64,000 nt of DNA from Ziziphus jujuba (GCF_031755915.1 NC_083390.1:17391001-17455000), one strand, 5' to 3'. Numbered from the stretch's first letter, positions 21,969 to 34,080 are shown. Notes: a model not told the origin generated them from the letters alone. Program-made: numbers and translations.

Positions 21969-21973
21969 CTTTA

Positions 21974-22415
21974 CAACTTTTTCAAATAGCCCTCCTATCT
22001 TAAAAGCATTTTCCCTGTTCATGAACTGGAGTGATAGGCCATGTATTTGAGCCCAGAAGGTAATATGTGAGAAATTGAAGTCCCTCAAAGACATGTGAGG
22101 ATTCCATTCCTTTAGAGCTAGATTAGCTCCACTGATGGTCTAGGGACACCTGTGCCGTACTCTGTCACGATCCGCTTCCTTTTTGAAAGAGAATAGAAAT
22201 GTATTTTGATAAATCTGTTCGACCTTGATCGGCTCTTGAGTAAACCAGATTCTTCTTACGATCAATTGAACTATGAATTGTCTTGTCACTTTCTCCGTGA
22301 TGATTTTACCAACAAGTGTGAGGCTAAACTTCTTTGTTGCTTTTGAGATGCTTGCCGTGAGTTCCAATTGTGGTATTTCCCTGTGGACTTCATCTGAAGT
22401 CTCCCCTGCTTCCAT
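21974..22415 (-). pseudogene. LINE ORF1-like DUF4283 domain
   Basis: The minus frame 22140-22415 starts MEAGETSDEVHREIPQLEL and contains SLTLVGKIITEK and IYQNTFLFSFKKEADRDRV, matching the DUF4283 pattern (LVGK.L.EK ... NLFLF.F....D...V). The rest continues in broken frames to the LTR boundary at 21974. It is the putative RNA-binding front part of the LINE. The ATG at 22415 is a plausible original start. Confidence 0.75.
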
Positions 22416-22440
22416 GTCTTCCTCGTTAGAAAATGAACTT

Positions 22441-24388
22441 CACTGAATTTTGAACAAAACTCAGGAAGTACTACCTTTCCTTTAACCTCTGCTCAATGCT
22501 TTCTACATGTAAGGCATTGCCGGTTAAACCTCTAACCTTCGGTTCGAAAACTCTCACAAGGAGAAAACGGTTTGATATGTCCTACATCTATGATTACATT
22601 TTTACCCCTTTCAAATGTATGCCTCAAATACATAATAATCTCCTCTCAATAATATATAAAAAATAACCAATAAATAAAGATGAGTGAAAGTAGATTGATG
22701 AAGAAAGTCGTAATTCTTTGATGTATATTATAAAGGCAAATTATATATAGATGCAACATGTGGAGACATTTAATGTGTATATATATATATGTATATATAT
22801 AAGCGTACGATGGGGATCCCTAAGCTTTTGTCTGGCTGACTTTTGGCCGCCTTCCCCAAAATGTTAAAAAAAAAAGAAGCTTTTTTAAAAATATAATTTA
22901 ACTTCAATAGGGTGTGGGATTTTCAACATTAGTCCACCGGTAATTTGCTACTTTTTTAAATATATATATATTTATAAAATAATTTCCCCCATTCAAGTGA
23001 CGTCTTTCAGCTGATAGAGATTTCAAAATAATAATAATAATAAAATGAGAATGAGGTACTTTCATTTCCTTTATCTTTTGTTTTTCAAAGAGATCCCCTA
23101 GGTAATGATGTCAAGAAAGAACCATTATTATTATTATCCATGCTTAGATAAATAATAATTGATTATATTTAAAATATATTTTTAAATTTTTAAAACTAAA
23201 AATTTAATATTAAAAATTAAATCCGGAATGGTATTTTATTAAATTGCACTCTTAATATATAAGATTGGCAATAAATAATTAGTGATAACAAATATTTTTT
23301 AAAAAAAATTAGAAAAACACCTTGAAAAGTTCAATTCATACAATTGTAAAAATTAAATGAAATTAACTAAGTTAGATATATCTTTTATATTCATATCTAT
23401 AAAGTCATAAATTTGACAATAAAAAAAATATATATATATATATATATATTGACATGAAAATAGATTTTTGGTGTGATGACCATCAGTTAAATAGAGTTCT
23501 ATGCCACGTGAGATGCATATCTTAAAGTCTAGTTGTGTCTAAATTCTAATTATCGCCCAAAATAATAATAATAATAATAAAAAAATTTAGCTACTTAATT
23601 ATTACCATGTTACCAATGGGTTCCGCTCATCATCACATGCGGTATTGGAAATGGCAAAACCCAAATAATTAAGATGTGACGCACTTGATAGCTGTGATCT
23701 TCACGGATTGAATTTATGACAGAACGCTAAAAAATTACGAATTTAAGGATTTTATTTTATTTTATTCTATTTTACTATTCTATAGTTTATAACAGCTGGC
23801 TGGCTAGTTTTGTTGTGTATAAGATCGATACAGAACCCCTTGTGGAAAATTTCAAAGGATATTAATTAAAGTTGGTTTGAATTTCGAGGTGTAGTGCAGA
23901 AGAGTACAGAAGATAAGTCGAATTCAGATTTTTGTTAAAGCAAACTTGTATTTGGATTTATCCGTTTTTTTTATTTTTTTATTTTTTTATTTTCTCAGTC
24001 AACTGCAAATAAAGAAAAAGAAATGTAATGAAAACAAAAAATAAAATAGAAAAAATTAGCAACTATTAGTATTGGACAGAAACTTCTACAAATGAAAATG
24101 TTCGAAAAATCAAATCAAGTACAAAATATTATCTTCTTTTTAATATCCCTATAATGTTTTTTTTTTTTTAAACGTTATTTCCCATGAATAATAGGTAGAA
24201 GAAAATAACACTTTAGACCTCGTATTTAACAGCAACATCATCTTGCCAGTCCGTTGAGGACAAACTAACTCTTATATTAATTGAATTTACTGTTCCTAAA
24301 TGTGATCGATAATATTATATTAAATTTAATTTCAACCTTGACTGCAATTGGGAGAATACGATTGGATTTCAGCCAAAAAAAATGATTC
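22441..24388. other. Intergenic region upstream of the AKR gene
   Basis: AT-rich DNA with (AT)n runs (about 22779-22800 and 23430-23449) and (AAT)n runs (about 23025 and 23561). A G-box CACGTG at 23505-23510 lies about 1.05 kb before the AKR start and could be a distal element. No gene was recognised. Confidence 0.5.
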
Positions 24389-24482
24389 CCAAATTATCAG
24401 TCAAAAGAAAACAAAAACTATGCTAATTAATTTGCCAAATTATCAGTCAAAAGAGAAAACAAAAATTATGCTAATTAATTTG
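24389..24482 (+). repeat. 46/48-bp direct repeat next to the AKR TATA box
   Basis: Copies at 24389-24434 and 24435-24482 share CCAAATTATCAGTCAAAAG, AAAACAAAAA and ATGCTAATTAATTTG, with one GA indel and one substitution. The second copy ends directly at the TATA box, so each copy may hold a proximal promoter element (CCAAAT and TAATTAA-like motifs). Confidence 0.85.
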
Positions 24483-24483
24483 C

Positions 24484-24490
24484 TATATAA
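24484..24490 (+). promoter_or_regulatory. TATA box of the AKR gene
   Basis: TATATAA, 68 nt before the start codon. A pyrimidine-rich stretch (TCCTTCCTTCAATTTCTTTT) follows at about 24511-24530, where transcription would be expected to begin, giving a 5' leader of only some 40 nt. Confidence 0.65.
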
Positions 24491-24557
24491 TCTTCCTCCA
24501 CCCAAGTAGTCCTTCCTTCAATTTCTTTTCTCTATACGCACCGAAGAAAAAAAAAAA

Positions 24558-26920
24558 ATGCTTACTCCAAATGAATTTCAGTTGAAAATGCCAGTGGCAC
24601 CATTAGGTTCATCAGGAAAAACCATTCCTATTTTAGGGTTTGGAACAGCTGAATACCCTTTTGGAAACTTTGAAGCTGTGAAACAATCTGTCCTTTATGC
24701 AATCAAACTCGGTCATCGTCACTTCGATACTGCAGCCATTTACCAATCTGAGAAGCCTCTTGGCGAAGCAATCTCGGAAGCTTTGAGGCTTGGATTGATC
24801 AAATCGCGCCGAGAATTGTTTATCACTTCAAAGCTTTGGTCCAGTGATACACACCATGACCTTGTTCTTCCTGCTATGCGTAAAACTCTCATGTAATTAA
24901 TTAAATTATAATTCAAAAATATTAGTGATTAGCTAGTTGATTAACAAGATTAATAATATGTACTAATTTCTTTGCTTGGGATTTGTGTACAGGAATCTGG
25001 GATTGGAGTATCTTGATCTGTATCTAATCCATTTTCCAGCAAGTTTAAACCCGGGTGTTGATGAGGTACCTTTTGACAAAGAAGATATTATGGCCATGGA
25101 CATGGTTCCTGTTTGGAAAGCCATGGAAGAGTGTCAGAATCTTGGCCTTACAAAGTCTATAGGAGTAAGTAATTTCACATGTAAGAGGCTAGAGGAATTG
25201 CTTGCCATTGCCTCGATCCCTCCTGCTGTTAATCAAGTGAGTATTATTTCATTACTTTATTAATTTCTCAAAAAAATTGAGAAGAAATGAATGATATAGA
25301 TAAGTGGGTCACTTGTACTATCTAATACGTGTTGTGGAAATTTATATACAGTCAAATTTAACAAAGCTTTGTCTTGTAGTAGTTTGATATAGAAGATAAT
25401 TAAGGTGTTGTTAGTGGTTAGTTTTTTGTTTATTATTATTATCATCATCATCATTGTCATAGAATTATTTGTAATTTGCTTATTGCAAATGTTATTTAAT
25501 AGTAGTTATGATTTTTAAAACATTTTAAATAACTATAAATTTTAAAATTTTAAAAAAAAAATAATAAAAAGCCAGCACAATTTGAAATTATGTTCAATTT
25601 TTGTTTTCTAATTTTTTTTTAATTTTATAGTTAATTTATATATCTAACAAACTCTAATTATAACTCATTAATAGTTTAAATGAAGCAAATCACATAATTA
25701 GATTTAAAAAATTCAAAAAAAAAAAAACTAAAACTAAAATCTAACCACGTTAACAAATTGCATTTAAGTCAACTTTTTTATTTATTTTTAATTTACCTTA
25801 CACTTGTTGTTAGGTGGAAATCAACCCACATTGGCAACAAAAAAAGCTAAGGGAGTACTGTACAGAAAAGGGGATACATGTTACAGCTTTCTCACCTTTG
25901 GGGGCTAGAGGAACTCCTTGGGGAAGTAATCGCGTTATGCAATGTCAAATTTTGAATGAGATTGCTGAAACCAAGGGAAAGACAGTTGCTCAGGTAATTT
26001 CAAAACTTTACATGCATGTATATATTTGTGTGTATATATATATATATATACAAATTTGATCTTTTGGATGTCATTTCCTAATTTATACTTAAATGCATAA
26101 TAACATAATAAATATTACGAATTATTATATATTTTTAATTTTAAATCATTAAATAAAATTTTACTTATATGATTTACCATATCACTATGTTATAAGTATA
26201 TTTGCTTGTTCGATTGTATGATTGATTATATATATATATATATATATAGAAAAACTTATTGTGCTTACCTACTAAAAATAAACTAGGTTAATATTATGTT
26301 ATCTTAATGCAAGTAATCCTACTAGTGAATTAGAAACGACAAACTTTTGGTTGCTGCTAATTTTTATGTGTGAACTTTGGCTGCACTACGAAGCATTGAC
26401 GACCATGAAAACCAAATTGGTTCAATTCTATTCAACTTATAAATAATTGCAAAATATACAAACGGATCACCAAAAAGTTGCATTTTCATTTACCAAAAAA
26501 TAAAATAAAATAGCGTTTCCAAATAAAATACTGTCAAGAGTAACAGAAGTGGAAAAATTTTGGATTATCTTTATACTTTAGTGTTCTAATTTTTTGGATT
26601 ATTTTAGAATATTGCTGGTTGACTAAATACATATTTAATGTATTGGACAAGATCGAGGTGGCTTTTTAATATTTTATATATTGTGTATTAAAAAGGTTTG
26701 TTTAAGATGGGTTTATGAGCAAGGAGTAAGTCTCGTGGTGAAAAGTTTCAAAGAGGAAAGGATTGCAGAAAACCTTGACATATTAGATTGGAAGCTTACT
26801 GCAGAGGAGTTGAGGAAGATAAGTCAGATTCGACAGAAGAGAGGTCTTTTGGCTGAGCAATACGTCTCAGAAAATGGTCCTTACAAGTCCACCATGGAGA
26901 TTTGGGACAATGAGATCTAA
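24558..26920 (+). CDS. Aldo-keto reductase, AKR4 type (6'-deoxychalcone synthase / methylecgonone reductase-like)
   Basis: Four exons with GT-AG junctions: 24558-24892, 24993-25236, 25814-25993 and 26696-26920. The spliced frame is 984 nt (327 residues plus stop), close to the usual 315-325. It is a cytosolic-type (alpha/beta)8 NADPH-dependent carbonyl reductase with no signal peptide. The catalytic tetrad is visible: D57 (HFDTAAIY), Y62, K92 (FITSKLW) and H125 (LYLIHFP). IGVSNF and VNQVEINPHW line the barrel, AFSPLG follows, and K269-S270...R275...N279 ([12 protein letters not shown]) is the NADPH 2'-phosphate site. The C-terminus IWDNEI resembles chalcone-reductase relatives. Plant homologues act in polyketide, alkaloid or galacturonate reduction, and the substrate cannot be told from sequence. 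A second ATG at 24588 is an alternative start. A decayed paralogue lies at 38410. Confidence 0.9.
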
Positions 26921-26995
26921 TTACTAGTTAATAATCTTTTCAATAAGAAATTGGTTTGGAGTCAGGTTTGTTTTTTTAATATTCAAAATTGCTCC

Positions 26996-27027
26996 TATCA
27001 CCCAAAAAAAAAAAAAAAAAAAAAAAA
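26996..27027. repeat. Poly(A) tract downstream of the AKR gene
   Basis: About 25 consecutive A residues, 80 nt after the stop codon. An AATAAG close to a weak poly(A) signal lies at about 26942. The tract itself is genomic and could be a retroposed tail or slippage. Confidence 0.5.
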
Positions 27028-27067
27028 GAGGAAAAGAAAAGATATTGGCAATTTCTGATGATGTAGG

Positions 27068-27559
27068 TAGGGGTGGACATTGATTAGATTGGTTCGGTTT
27101 TAGATCAAAATACAATCCAATCCATATTTTTTGGATTATTTAATATAGAATTCATTCCAAACTATTGAAATGTTAAATCTAAACTAAACCAAACAATTTA
27201 TGATTGATTTGATTTGGATTGGTTAATCGGTTTGAAACTTACTAGTTTATAAATATATGATATAAATAAAAAGTATTTCAAATATAAAATATAAATAATA
27301 AATTATAGTCATCCAAATATAAAATACAATTAGCATAATCCAATATAGTCAACATCTCACTCCTACAATGGAAAATAAAAAAAAAAAAGATAGCAAGGTA
27401 GGTAAATGTTTAGGGTTATGGTGGTGGTGCGCGGCAAGGCAAATAAATGTTTAAGGTTCTAATTCAATTTGAGAATTGGAGATGGGTATGATGGGTTAAA
27501 AATAAAAATTATTAAAAATTAATATATATATAAAATATTTATATATTAATTTTTAATAT

Positions 27560-27593
<34 letters not shown>

Positions 27594-27954
27594 TAAAAAT
27601 TAATATATAAAAATGAAAAAAAAAATATATATATATATATATTAAAAATTAATATATAAAAATGAAAAAAAAATATATATATATTAAAAATTAATATATA
27701 AAAATGAAAAAAAATAAAAATTAATATATAAAAATAAAAAAAATTAAAAATTAATATATAAAAATGAAAAAAATATATATATAATTTTTTAATTATATAA
27801 TATATGATTTTGGTTGGATTGGATTTATATTTTCAATCTATAACCAATCCAATCCAAACAATTTATAATATTTTGAACCCAATCCAATCTAATTAATGTA
27901 AAAATCCAATCCAAACCGTTAAAAATGGATTGGATTGGATTTTGTCCACATCTA
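27068..27954. mobile_element. Non-autonomous hAT-type element (copy 1)
   Basis: Ends are TAGGGGTGGACA (left) and TGTCCACATCTA (right), inverted repeats matching at 10 of 12 positions. Flanks are GATGTAGG (27060-27067) and GATGTAGT (27955-27962), an 8-bp target duplication with one mismatch, the hallmark of hAT elements. Subterminal sequence is rich in GGATTGGATT / AATCCAATCC motifs. The centre holds about six units of ATTAAAAATTAATATATAAA plus A-runs. No transposase frame is present, so any movement would need a transposase supplied elsewhere. Confidence 0.88.
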
Positions 27955-28129
27955 GATGTAGTTAAGATGTAATGAAACTTCTATTATCTTTTAAAGTTAA
28001 AACCATTGATAAGATTCTTCCTCTCTATAAGTTAATTTCTACTGAATCAATATAATTTATAAAATTCAAGCTATCCTTATAGAGGTATTGTATTTTATTT
28101 TATTTTTTGAAAGAAGAAATCTTTTATTA
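27955..28129. other. Short intergenic spacer
   Basis: Nothing recognised beyond the duplicated target site at its start. Confidence 0.4.
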
Positions 28130-28520
28130 CTAAAAACTCAAAGAAGCTAGAAACATCATTTTGGGTAGATTGGAGGAGCTAAGAAGGTCCCTTTCCCATC
28201 CAATTTTTACAAGAGTTCAAACTAACAGCATGTTGAGCTACCCTATGAGCAACTCTATCTACATCTCTACTAGAATATGAAGAAATAAACTTAGAATTAA
28301 TAGACAATAAGGCTTTAATCACCTTCACCAAAAAACAATCAGCATGCAAAGAAGATGTAGCATCTTTTATTAACTAACCGCAACTTGAGAGTCGGAAACA
28401 ATATTCCCATCCATGTATCCATTTTATAGACCAAACCAAATTGCCCCTTTAGTTGCCTAAGGCTCAATGGTTAAAGAATTACATCTATGCTACAAAAGCT
28501 TTGCAAGGGTAGCCCATGAA
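28130..28520 (-). pseudogene. LINE RNase H-like fragment
   Basis: Minus-strand translation near 28205-28270 gives DVDRVAHRVAQHAVSLNSC followed by a short tail to a stop, the R..N..AH..A C-terminal motif of the plant LINE RNase H with Asn changed to Asp. Upstream parts (to about 28520) are stop-ridden. It is a small 5'-truncated copy, again on the minus strand. Confidence 0.6.
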
Positions 28521-30643
28521 TTTGGAAGCTAAGAATATTTATAAATTCTAACATTACTTGCATTATATAGGTATTGTACAACAACATGTTATTTGACACA
28601 CCATATCCAATTCAGTCACAAAAACATGATATTATTTAATAACTTTTTCTTTTTTTCATTTAAATTCTTTTTGGCTTTCTAAAGTTAATTAAAAAAAAAT
28701 TGTACGTCGATTAAAAAAAAAAAAAAAATTGGATGAGGTTCTATACATACCTCATATGATGGCGTGGCAAATTCTTGTACGGCCAGAAAAAGTACACAGT
28801 ACAAACTGGTTCGCAAATAGAACTTCCCTCAATATTTGGGGGCGGTAGGCCCAAGCCCATAAACCTTTTGAACTAGCCCATCCTACTTCCTTACCGGTTC
28901 GAATCTATGTTAAAATTCCCGTGATAAGGCTCAGGAAGAAAACATTTTAGTGTTACAGACACTATACATGCATACATAATATAACTCAATGCCATTTAAT
29001 TAAATATTAGTACATTATTTATCAAGTAACTTTAATATTTTAGCATTTATTGAAAGAAAAAAACACCCACGAAAAATGTGTACTAATTTTTTTGCATTTA
29101 AAAAAAAAAAAAGTTGAGCCACAAATGCTCCTTCACTTGGAAATCCAAGAATTTGATTGATTAATTAAAACCACTATATAATAATAATACATAAATAAAT
29201 AAATAAAAGTTTTGATTCAATTTTCGACGTTGAACATAATTTAGCACCATATCCAGTTGCTAAACTCTATAACCAATTTTTTGCTAAATAAGAATTTTCC
29301 TTTTGAAAAACACTAGAACATATAACACGTAATGTGTAATGTACCTAACGTTCCAATCGAGTAAATGTGAAAGTTTATATATATATATATATATATTAGC
29401 TTTGAAGCTTAAAATGTTATAATTCATGGCTTTGATTTTCAAGTTGTTACATTTTAGGATAATTAAAGTTTTTGGTTAACAGTAAATAAAAGCTCTATTA
29501 CATGTCTCTCTTATATGACCAATATTAAAATACAGTTTATTCATTTTGTTACAATTTAGAGTTTTTAATTTTAATTTATTGTAATTTAGGTTATTCATTT
29601 TTAAAATTTGCATTCCAATACTACAGTATATTTCAATCATTTTCTGTTGCTAACTAGAAGTGTGATAAATTAAAAATTGAAAATCTAAATTACAACATTC
29701 TAAAATTAAAGGAGAAAGTTGCAACATCTCCAGAATATTAATAATGCAATGAACCCAAATATATATATATATATATATATATTGCAACTTCTCCAGGGTA
29801 TTAATAATGCAACGAATCCATATATATATATATATATATATAGGGTTTGTTTGGCACAGGTAATAGGAAATTGCATAATATTAAATTCGCACATTCCATA
29901 TATGGCACGTAAACCATAGAGCACTGATAATCTACACATTTTTGAAGGCGTCTTATCGTGCAGGAAATGCCATAAAAATAATGCTGAGGTATGTTTAAGT
30001 TGCACTATAGCTTTGCTCTTTTATTTATTTATTTTGTTTCCTTTTCATTTTTCATTTTGGTTTTATTTTATTTATTTTTATTTTTAAAATATATATTTTG
30101 TCTTTTAAGGGAGGGTTTAAGGCCTACAACGGCTTGTTCTCTCTCTCTTTTTTTTTTTTTTTTGGCCCTCTCTCCAAATTTTTTTTAGCCTTGTTCTTGC
30201 TCTTTTTCTTTTTCTTTATATAATAATATATATATATATATATGTAATTTTTTTTTTATGTGGTAACTTTTTTTTTTGAGCCAATATGGCAACTGTTCTA
30301 TGTATGATGGCTTTGCAAATGACAAAAAAAAAAAAAAAAAAAAATTCAAAAATTATTAAGTTTTTAATTTCTCATGGTTAATTTTTGTAAACAAATTATT
30401 ATACAGTTTTTAACTAATATTGTTATTGTTTGTGAAAAATAGTAATAATTCAATTTAATATATCATGAATAACGTAATTCTTTAAAGAGATGGTGAATAA
30501 TAAACAAAATTAATTTTGTCTCTTTTTCTTGTTGAAATAACTATAAAAAATTCATTCAAGTATTTTTAAGTTTTTAATTCATTTATAATATTTTATTTTT
30601 ATAATAAAAGGGATCAATGACGGACCATTTCCATTAGCTTATA
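28521..30643. other. AT-rich intergenic region
   Basis: No gene seen. It contains several (AT)n blocks (29380-29396, 29761-29781, 29821-29841, 30227-30243), poly(T) and poly(A) runs, and an imperfect duplication at 29712-29840. Short frames that read YIYIYI come from the (AT)n runs. Confidence 0.5.
29712..29841. repeat. Imperfect tandem duplication with (AT)n tails
   Basis: Two units of about 65 bp each hold GTTGCAAC or TTGCAACTT, TCTCCAG, TATTAATAATGCAA and an (AT)n run. Confidence 0.75.
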
Positions 30644-31922
30644 GATGGTGTAACACCACGTCCCAAAGTACAATGGAAAATTTTCAACTTTGACCGAGGT
30701 TGTCCGTTGATCGTTGACCGTTGACCGAAGGGGTCAAAAGTTGCCTTTTTGACTTGGATGGAATTCTAGATTGACTGAGGTACCGTTACGAAGTACACGT
30801 TGGCACGAGTTCGTAGACTAGTAGCACGTCGAAAACGGAGCTACGGTTTGAAAGTTATGGGCAAAACAAGTCGAGATTCAAACTGTCCAAAAGGTGTTGG
30901 GAGTTGACTTTTTATGGTTATAGAATTTTGCTTTAACTTTTGTATGGTTGTAAAGTGCTCGCCGATACGAGTTCATAGACTAGCGGCACGCTTAAATTGG
31001 ACATCTGGTTAAAACGTTATGGACGTGTGAAGTTTGCCGGATACCGTAATATTTTATTATATCTAGCTTAACTGCACAGTGACGCCACGTGTCGACACCT
31101 GATTGGTCCACGTGGGTGAACAGTGTCACCCACAGTGGCTTTTATTTTGGCAAAACGGGGGGAAGGAGAGAGAGGAGAGAGAGAGCTAGAGAGAGAAACG
31201 ACCGGCCACCACCGGTTGGCCACCGTCCGGCCACCAGAGGGCCACACGCATTGGCCAGGCAGGAGCACCTCTCCATTTCCGACCGACCACTCAAATCTCA
31301 CGACCAACCGACCGGTAACGCGCCCGGATCGAAGCGTTTTCCGGTGACGGTGATTTTTCCCCTCCACCACCGGCCACCGTCGTTTGACCCATTTTCGGCC
31401 ATTTTCAGGCCACACGCGCCAGCCACCCGTCACCACCTCCTCATTTTCGGCCAGCCCACCAAATTTCATGGCCATCGGACCTCCGACACACCGGGATCGG
31501 AGTATTTTCCGGCGAGGGACCGAAAATCTTCAAACCCAGATCTCTTCGCCGTCCGGCCTCCGTTTGCCTAACCGTCGGTCCCGTTGGAACCCTCTCCCCT
31601 TGATCTACAAAACCCCCAAAAATATCAGCCATCGGCTGTAACACCCCATCCCGAACCATGTCGGAATTTTTGCACGTTGACCGAGGTTGACTGTTGATCG
31701 TTGACCAAGGGGTCAAAAGTTGACTTTTTGACCTGATTGGAATTCTAGGTTGACTGAGGTACCATTACGAAGTACACGTTGGCACGAGTTCGTAGACTAG
31801 TAGCACGTTGAAAATGGAGTTACGGTTTGAAAGTTATGAGCAAAACAAGTTGAGGTCCAAACTGTCCAAGGGGTGCCGGAGTTGACTTTTTATTCATGCA
31901 AAGTTGAGCTTTGACTCATGCA

Positions 31923-33073
31923 TAGGGGTGGGCACAGATTGGGTTGGTTCGGTTTTGGATCGAAATACAACCCAATCCATACATATCGGTTTTTCTAATT
32001 TACAATCCAAACCAAACCATTGAAGTATTAAATCCAAACCAAACCAAACCATTTATGATCGGTTTGGTTTGGATTGGTTGATCGGTTTGAAACTTACTAA
32101 TTTATAAATATATAATACAAATAAAAAAATTTTCAAATATAAAATATAAATAATAAATTATAATTATCCAAACATAAAATACAATTAGAATAATACAATA
32201 TAGTCTACAATGGAAAATAAAGAAAAAAAATGTAGCAAATGATACACATCATGCACTTATTAAATAGCAAACATTAATATCATCATCTCACTCCTATAAA
32301 ATCAAATTAAAATTGTTAGAACAAATAATGTAAAATAATATATTCGTCGAAATTCATTCACTCAAGAATCAATGCATAATTTCTTTTTTTTTTTTTTTAA
32401 CTTTAAAACTTTGGTAAATCATAAGTCAATAACGTTGACAGGTTCACTAATTTTAGTTGATTCTGTAAGCTCTACAAAGATCAAAACAATAAAATTAGTA
32501 ATAAATTATATTTAAACATTTATATATATATATATATATAAGTAACAATTGGATACAATATATGTAGATATATATATGATGGGAATGTAAAAAATATATA
32601 TATTATGGTGATGGTGATGGACTGGTGGTGGTCGGCAACAAAGGTAAATGTTTAGTTTAGCATTACAACTTACAATTTGATTTAGGATTGTATATATATA
32701 TATTAAAACTTACAATTTGATGTAAAAGAAAAAAAAAAAATATATATATATATATATATATTAAAAATCAATATATAAAAATGGAAAAAAATTTTAAAAA
32801 CTAATATATAAAAATGAAAAAAATATTCTAAAATTAATATATAAAAATGAAAAAAATAAAAAATATATAATTTTTTAGTTATATAATATATTATTTGGAT
32901 TGGATTGGATTGGATTGGATTTATATTTCCAATCCATAACCAATCCAATCCATACAATTTATAATATTTTGAACCCAATCCAATCCAATTGATATAAAAA
33001 TCCAATCCAAACCGTTAAAAATGGATTGGATTGGGCGGATTGAACGGGTTGGATTGGATTTTGCCCACCCCTA
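31923..33073. mobile_element. Non-autonomous hAT-type element (copy 2)
   Basis: It has perfect 12-bp terminal inverted repeats, TAGGGGTGGGCA and TGCCCACCCCTA, flanked by CTCATGCA on both sides (31915-31922 and 33074-33081), a perfect 8-bp target duplication. Its subterminal GGATTGGATT / AATCCAATCC arrays and central TAATATATAAAAATGAAAA units match copy 1 at 27068. No transposase frame exists. It sits inside the inner LTR, so it inserted after that LTR. Confidence 0.93.
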
Positions 33074-33365
33074 CTCATGCATGGTTGTAAAGTGTTCGTC
33101 GATACGAGTCCGTAGACTAGCGGCACGTCCGATTTGGACATGTGGTTTGATAGTTATGGACCTGTAGAATTTTTCAAACATCGTATTATTTTAATATTAT
33201 TTTTAAACGCGTAACGATGTGCCACGTGTGACTTAATGAAGGTGACCATGTGTCACCATGTTGAAAAGCCACATGTCAACCATGTGTAATATCATATTAT
33301 TTTATTATTATTTTAAATAATAATATGTATTATTAATATTATTTAATTAATTTTAAATTATTTCC

Positions 33366-33396
<31 letters not shown>

Positions 33397-34019
33397 TCTT
33401 TTCTTTTTTTTCTTTTTTTCTTTTCTTTTCCCCCACGTGGGAAAAAAGGCCAAGGGGGCCCGATCCTTCTCCTTCTTCTTCTTCTTCTTCTTCTTTCTTT
33501 CTTTCTTTCTTCCTTCCCACCGCTCGTCTCTCTCTCTCTCCCTGCTGCACATTTTCCGGCCACCGGAACCACTCACGTGCCGGCCGACGTGAAAGCCCGC
33601 AGCTGGGCGATACCGGCGGCCAAATCTCCTGCTGAATGGCTAGCGGACGCGCCGGGATCGGCCTCCAATGCCGGCGGCCGGTGTGTCGCTAGTTTGCCCA
33701 TTTTCCGGCGGCCACCGGTCGTGCAACCGGTCCTTTCCCACTAATTTGGACCCTCTGATTCCGATTCTGAGCTCCAATTAACTCAACTCCCGTCGATTTG
33801 CAAGATACGAAGGGATTAAAATCGGCCGAATCTTTCCGGCCACCGCCGGTCGAATTGAACTCAATGGAGGTCGGTAATGTGATCCTCATCTCACAAGCTT
33901 TTCATAGACATATAATTTGTCAATTTTGAATAACGTTTGTGTTTGACCCGCCGGGTACTTGGTATTATTTACCCGAATAAGATATTAATTTATTTGACTG
34001 TGTGTGAATTGTGTTTTAG

Positions 34020-34080
34020 GAGCACGGGTGAGTCATGGAATTGATCCCATGGTGGATCTTAGGTTAATTGCGTGCTCCAG
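34020..34080 (+). other. Conserved 61-nt exon-like hairpin segment (inner LTR copy)
   Basis: Preceded by GTGTTTTAG (acceptor-like) and followed by GTGAGT (donor consensus). The segment starts GAGCACG and ends CGTGCTCCAG, giving a 7-bp inverted repeat. Inside it, GATCC...GGATC gives a second one. Copies of exactly the same length occur at 36034, 49189, 54384 and 59130. Confidence 0.6.

Larger units (their letters stand above)
15137..22440 (-). mobile_element. Nearly full-length L1-type LINE, decayed, carrying a solo LTR
   Basis: On the minus strand the domains occur in canonical plant LINE order: DUF4283 with CCHC knuckle (ORF1-like), a variable linker, endonuclease, reverse transcriptase, zf-RVT and RNase H. 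The span is about 6.3 kb once the 1.0-kb solo LTR at 20946-21968 is removed. Every domain is split by stops or frameshifts, so the element is dead. The 3' end (low coordinates) has an AACCAAAAAG block and a short T-run at about 15155. Clear target duplications were not identified. Confidence 0.85.

Noticed and set aside
29706..30005. Frame with YIYIYI repeats suggesting a membrane protein
   Set aside because: The repeats are translations of (AT)n microsatellites.
31068..31716. Long overlapping frames on both strands in GC-rich DNA
   Set aside because: They lie in the GGCCACCGG-rich block shared by all ~3 kb LTRs, on opposite strands at once, with no domain. Homologous LTR copies do not keep the frames.
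32703..33005. Tyr/Phe/Ile-rich frame inside the hAT element
   Set aside because: It is a translation of the A+T-rich internal repeat units and is not conserved in the copy at 27068.
33339..33576. Lys/Arg/Glu-rich frames resembling a basic protein
   Set aside because: They are produced by CTT/TTTCT simple repeats in the LTR and exist in two frames of the same repeat.
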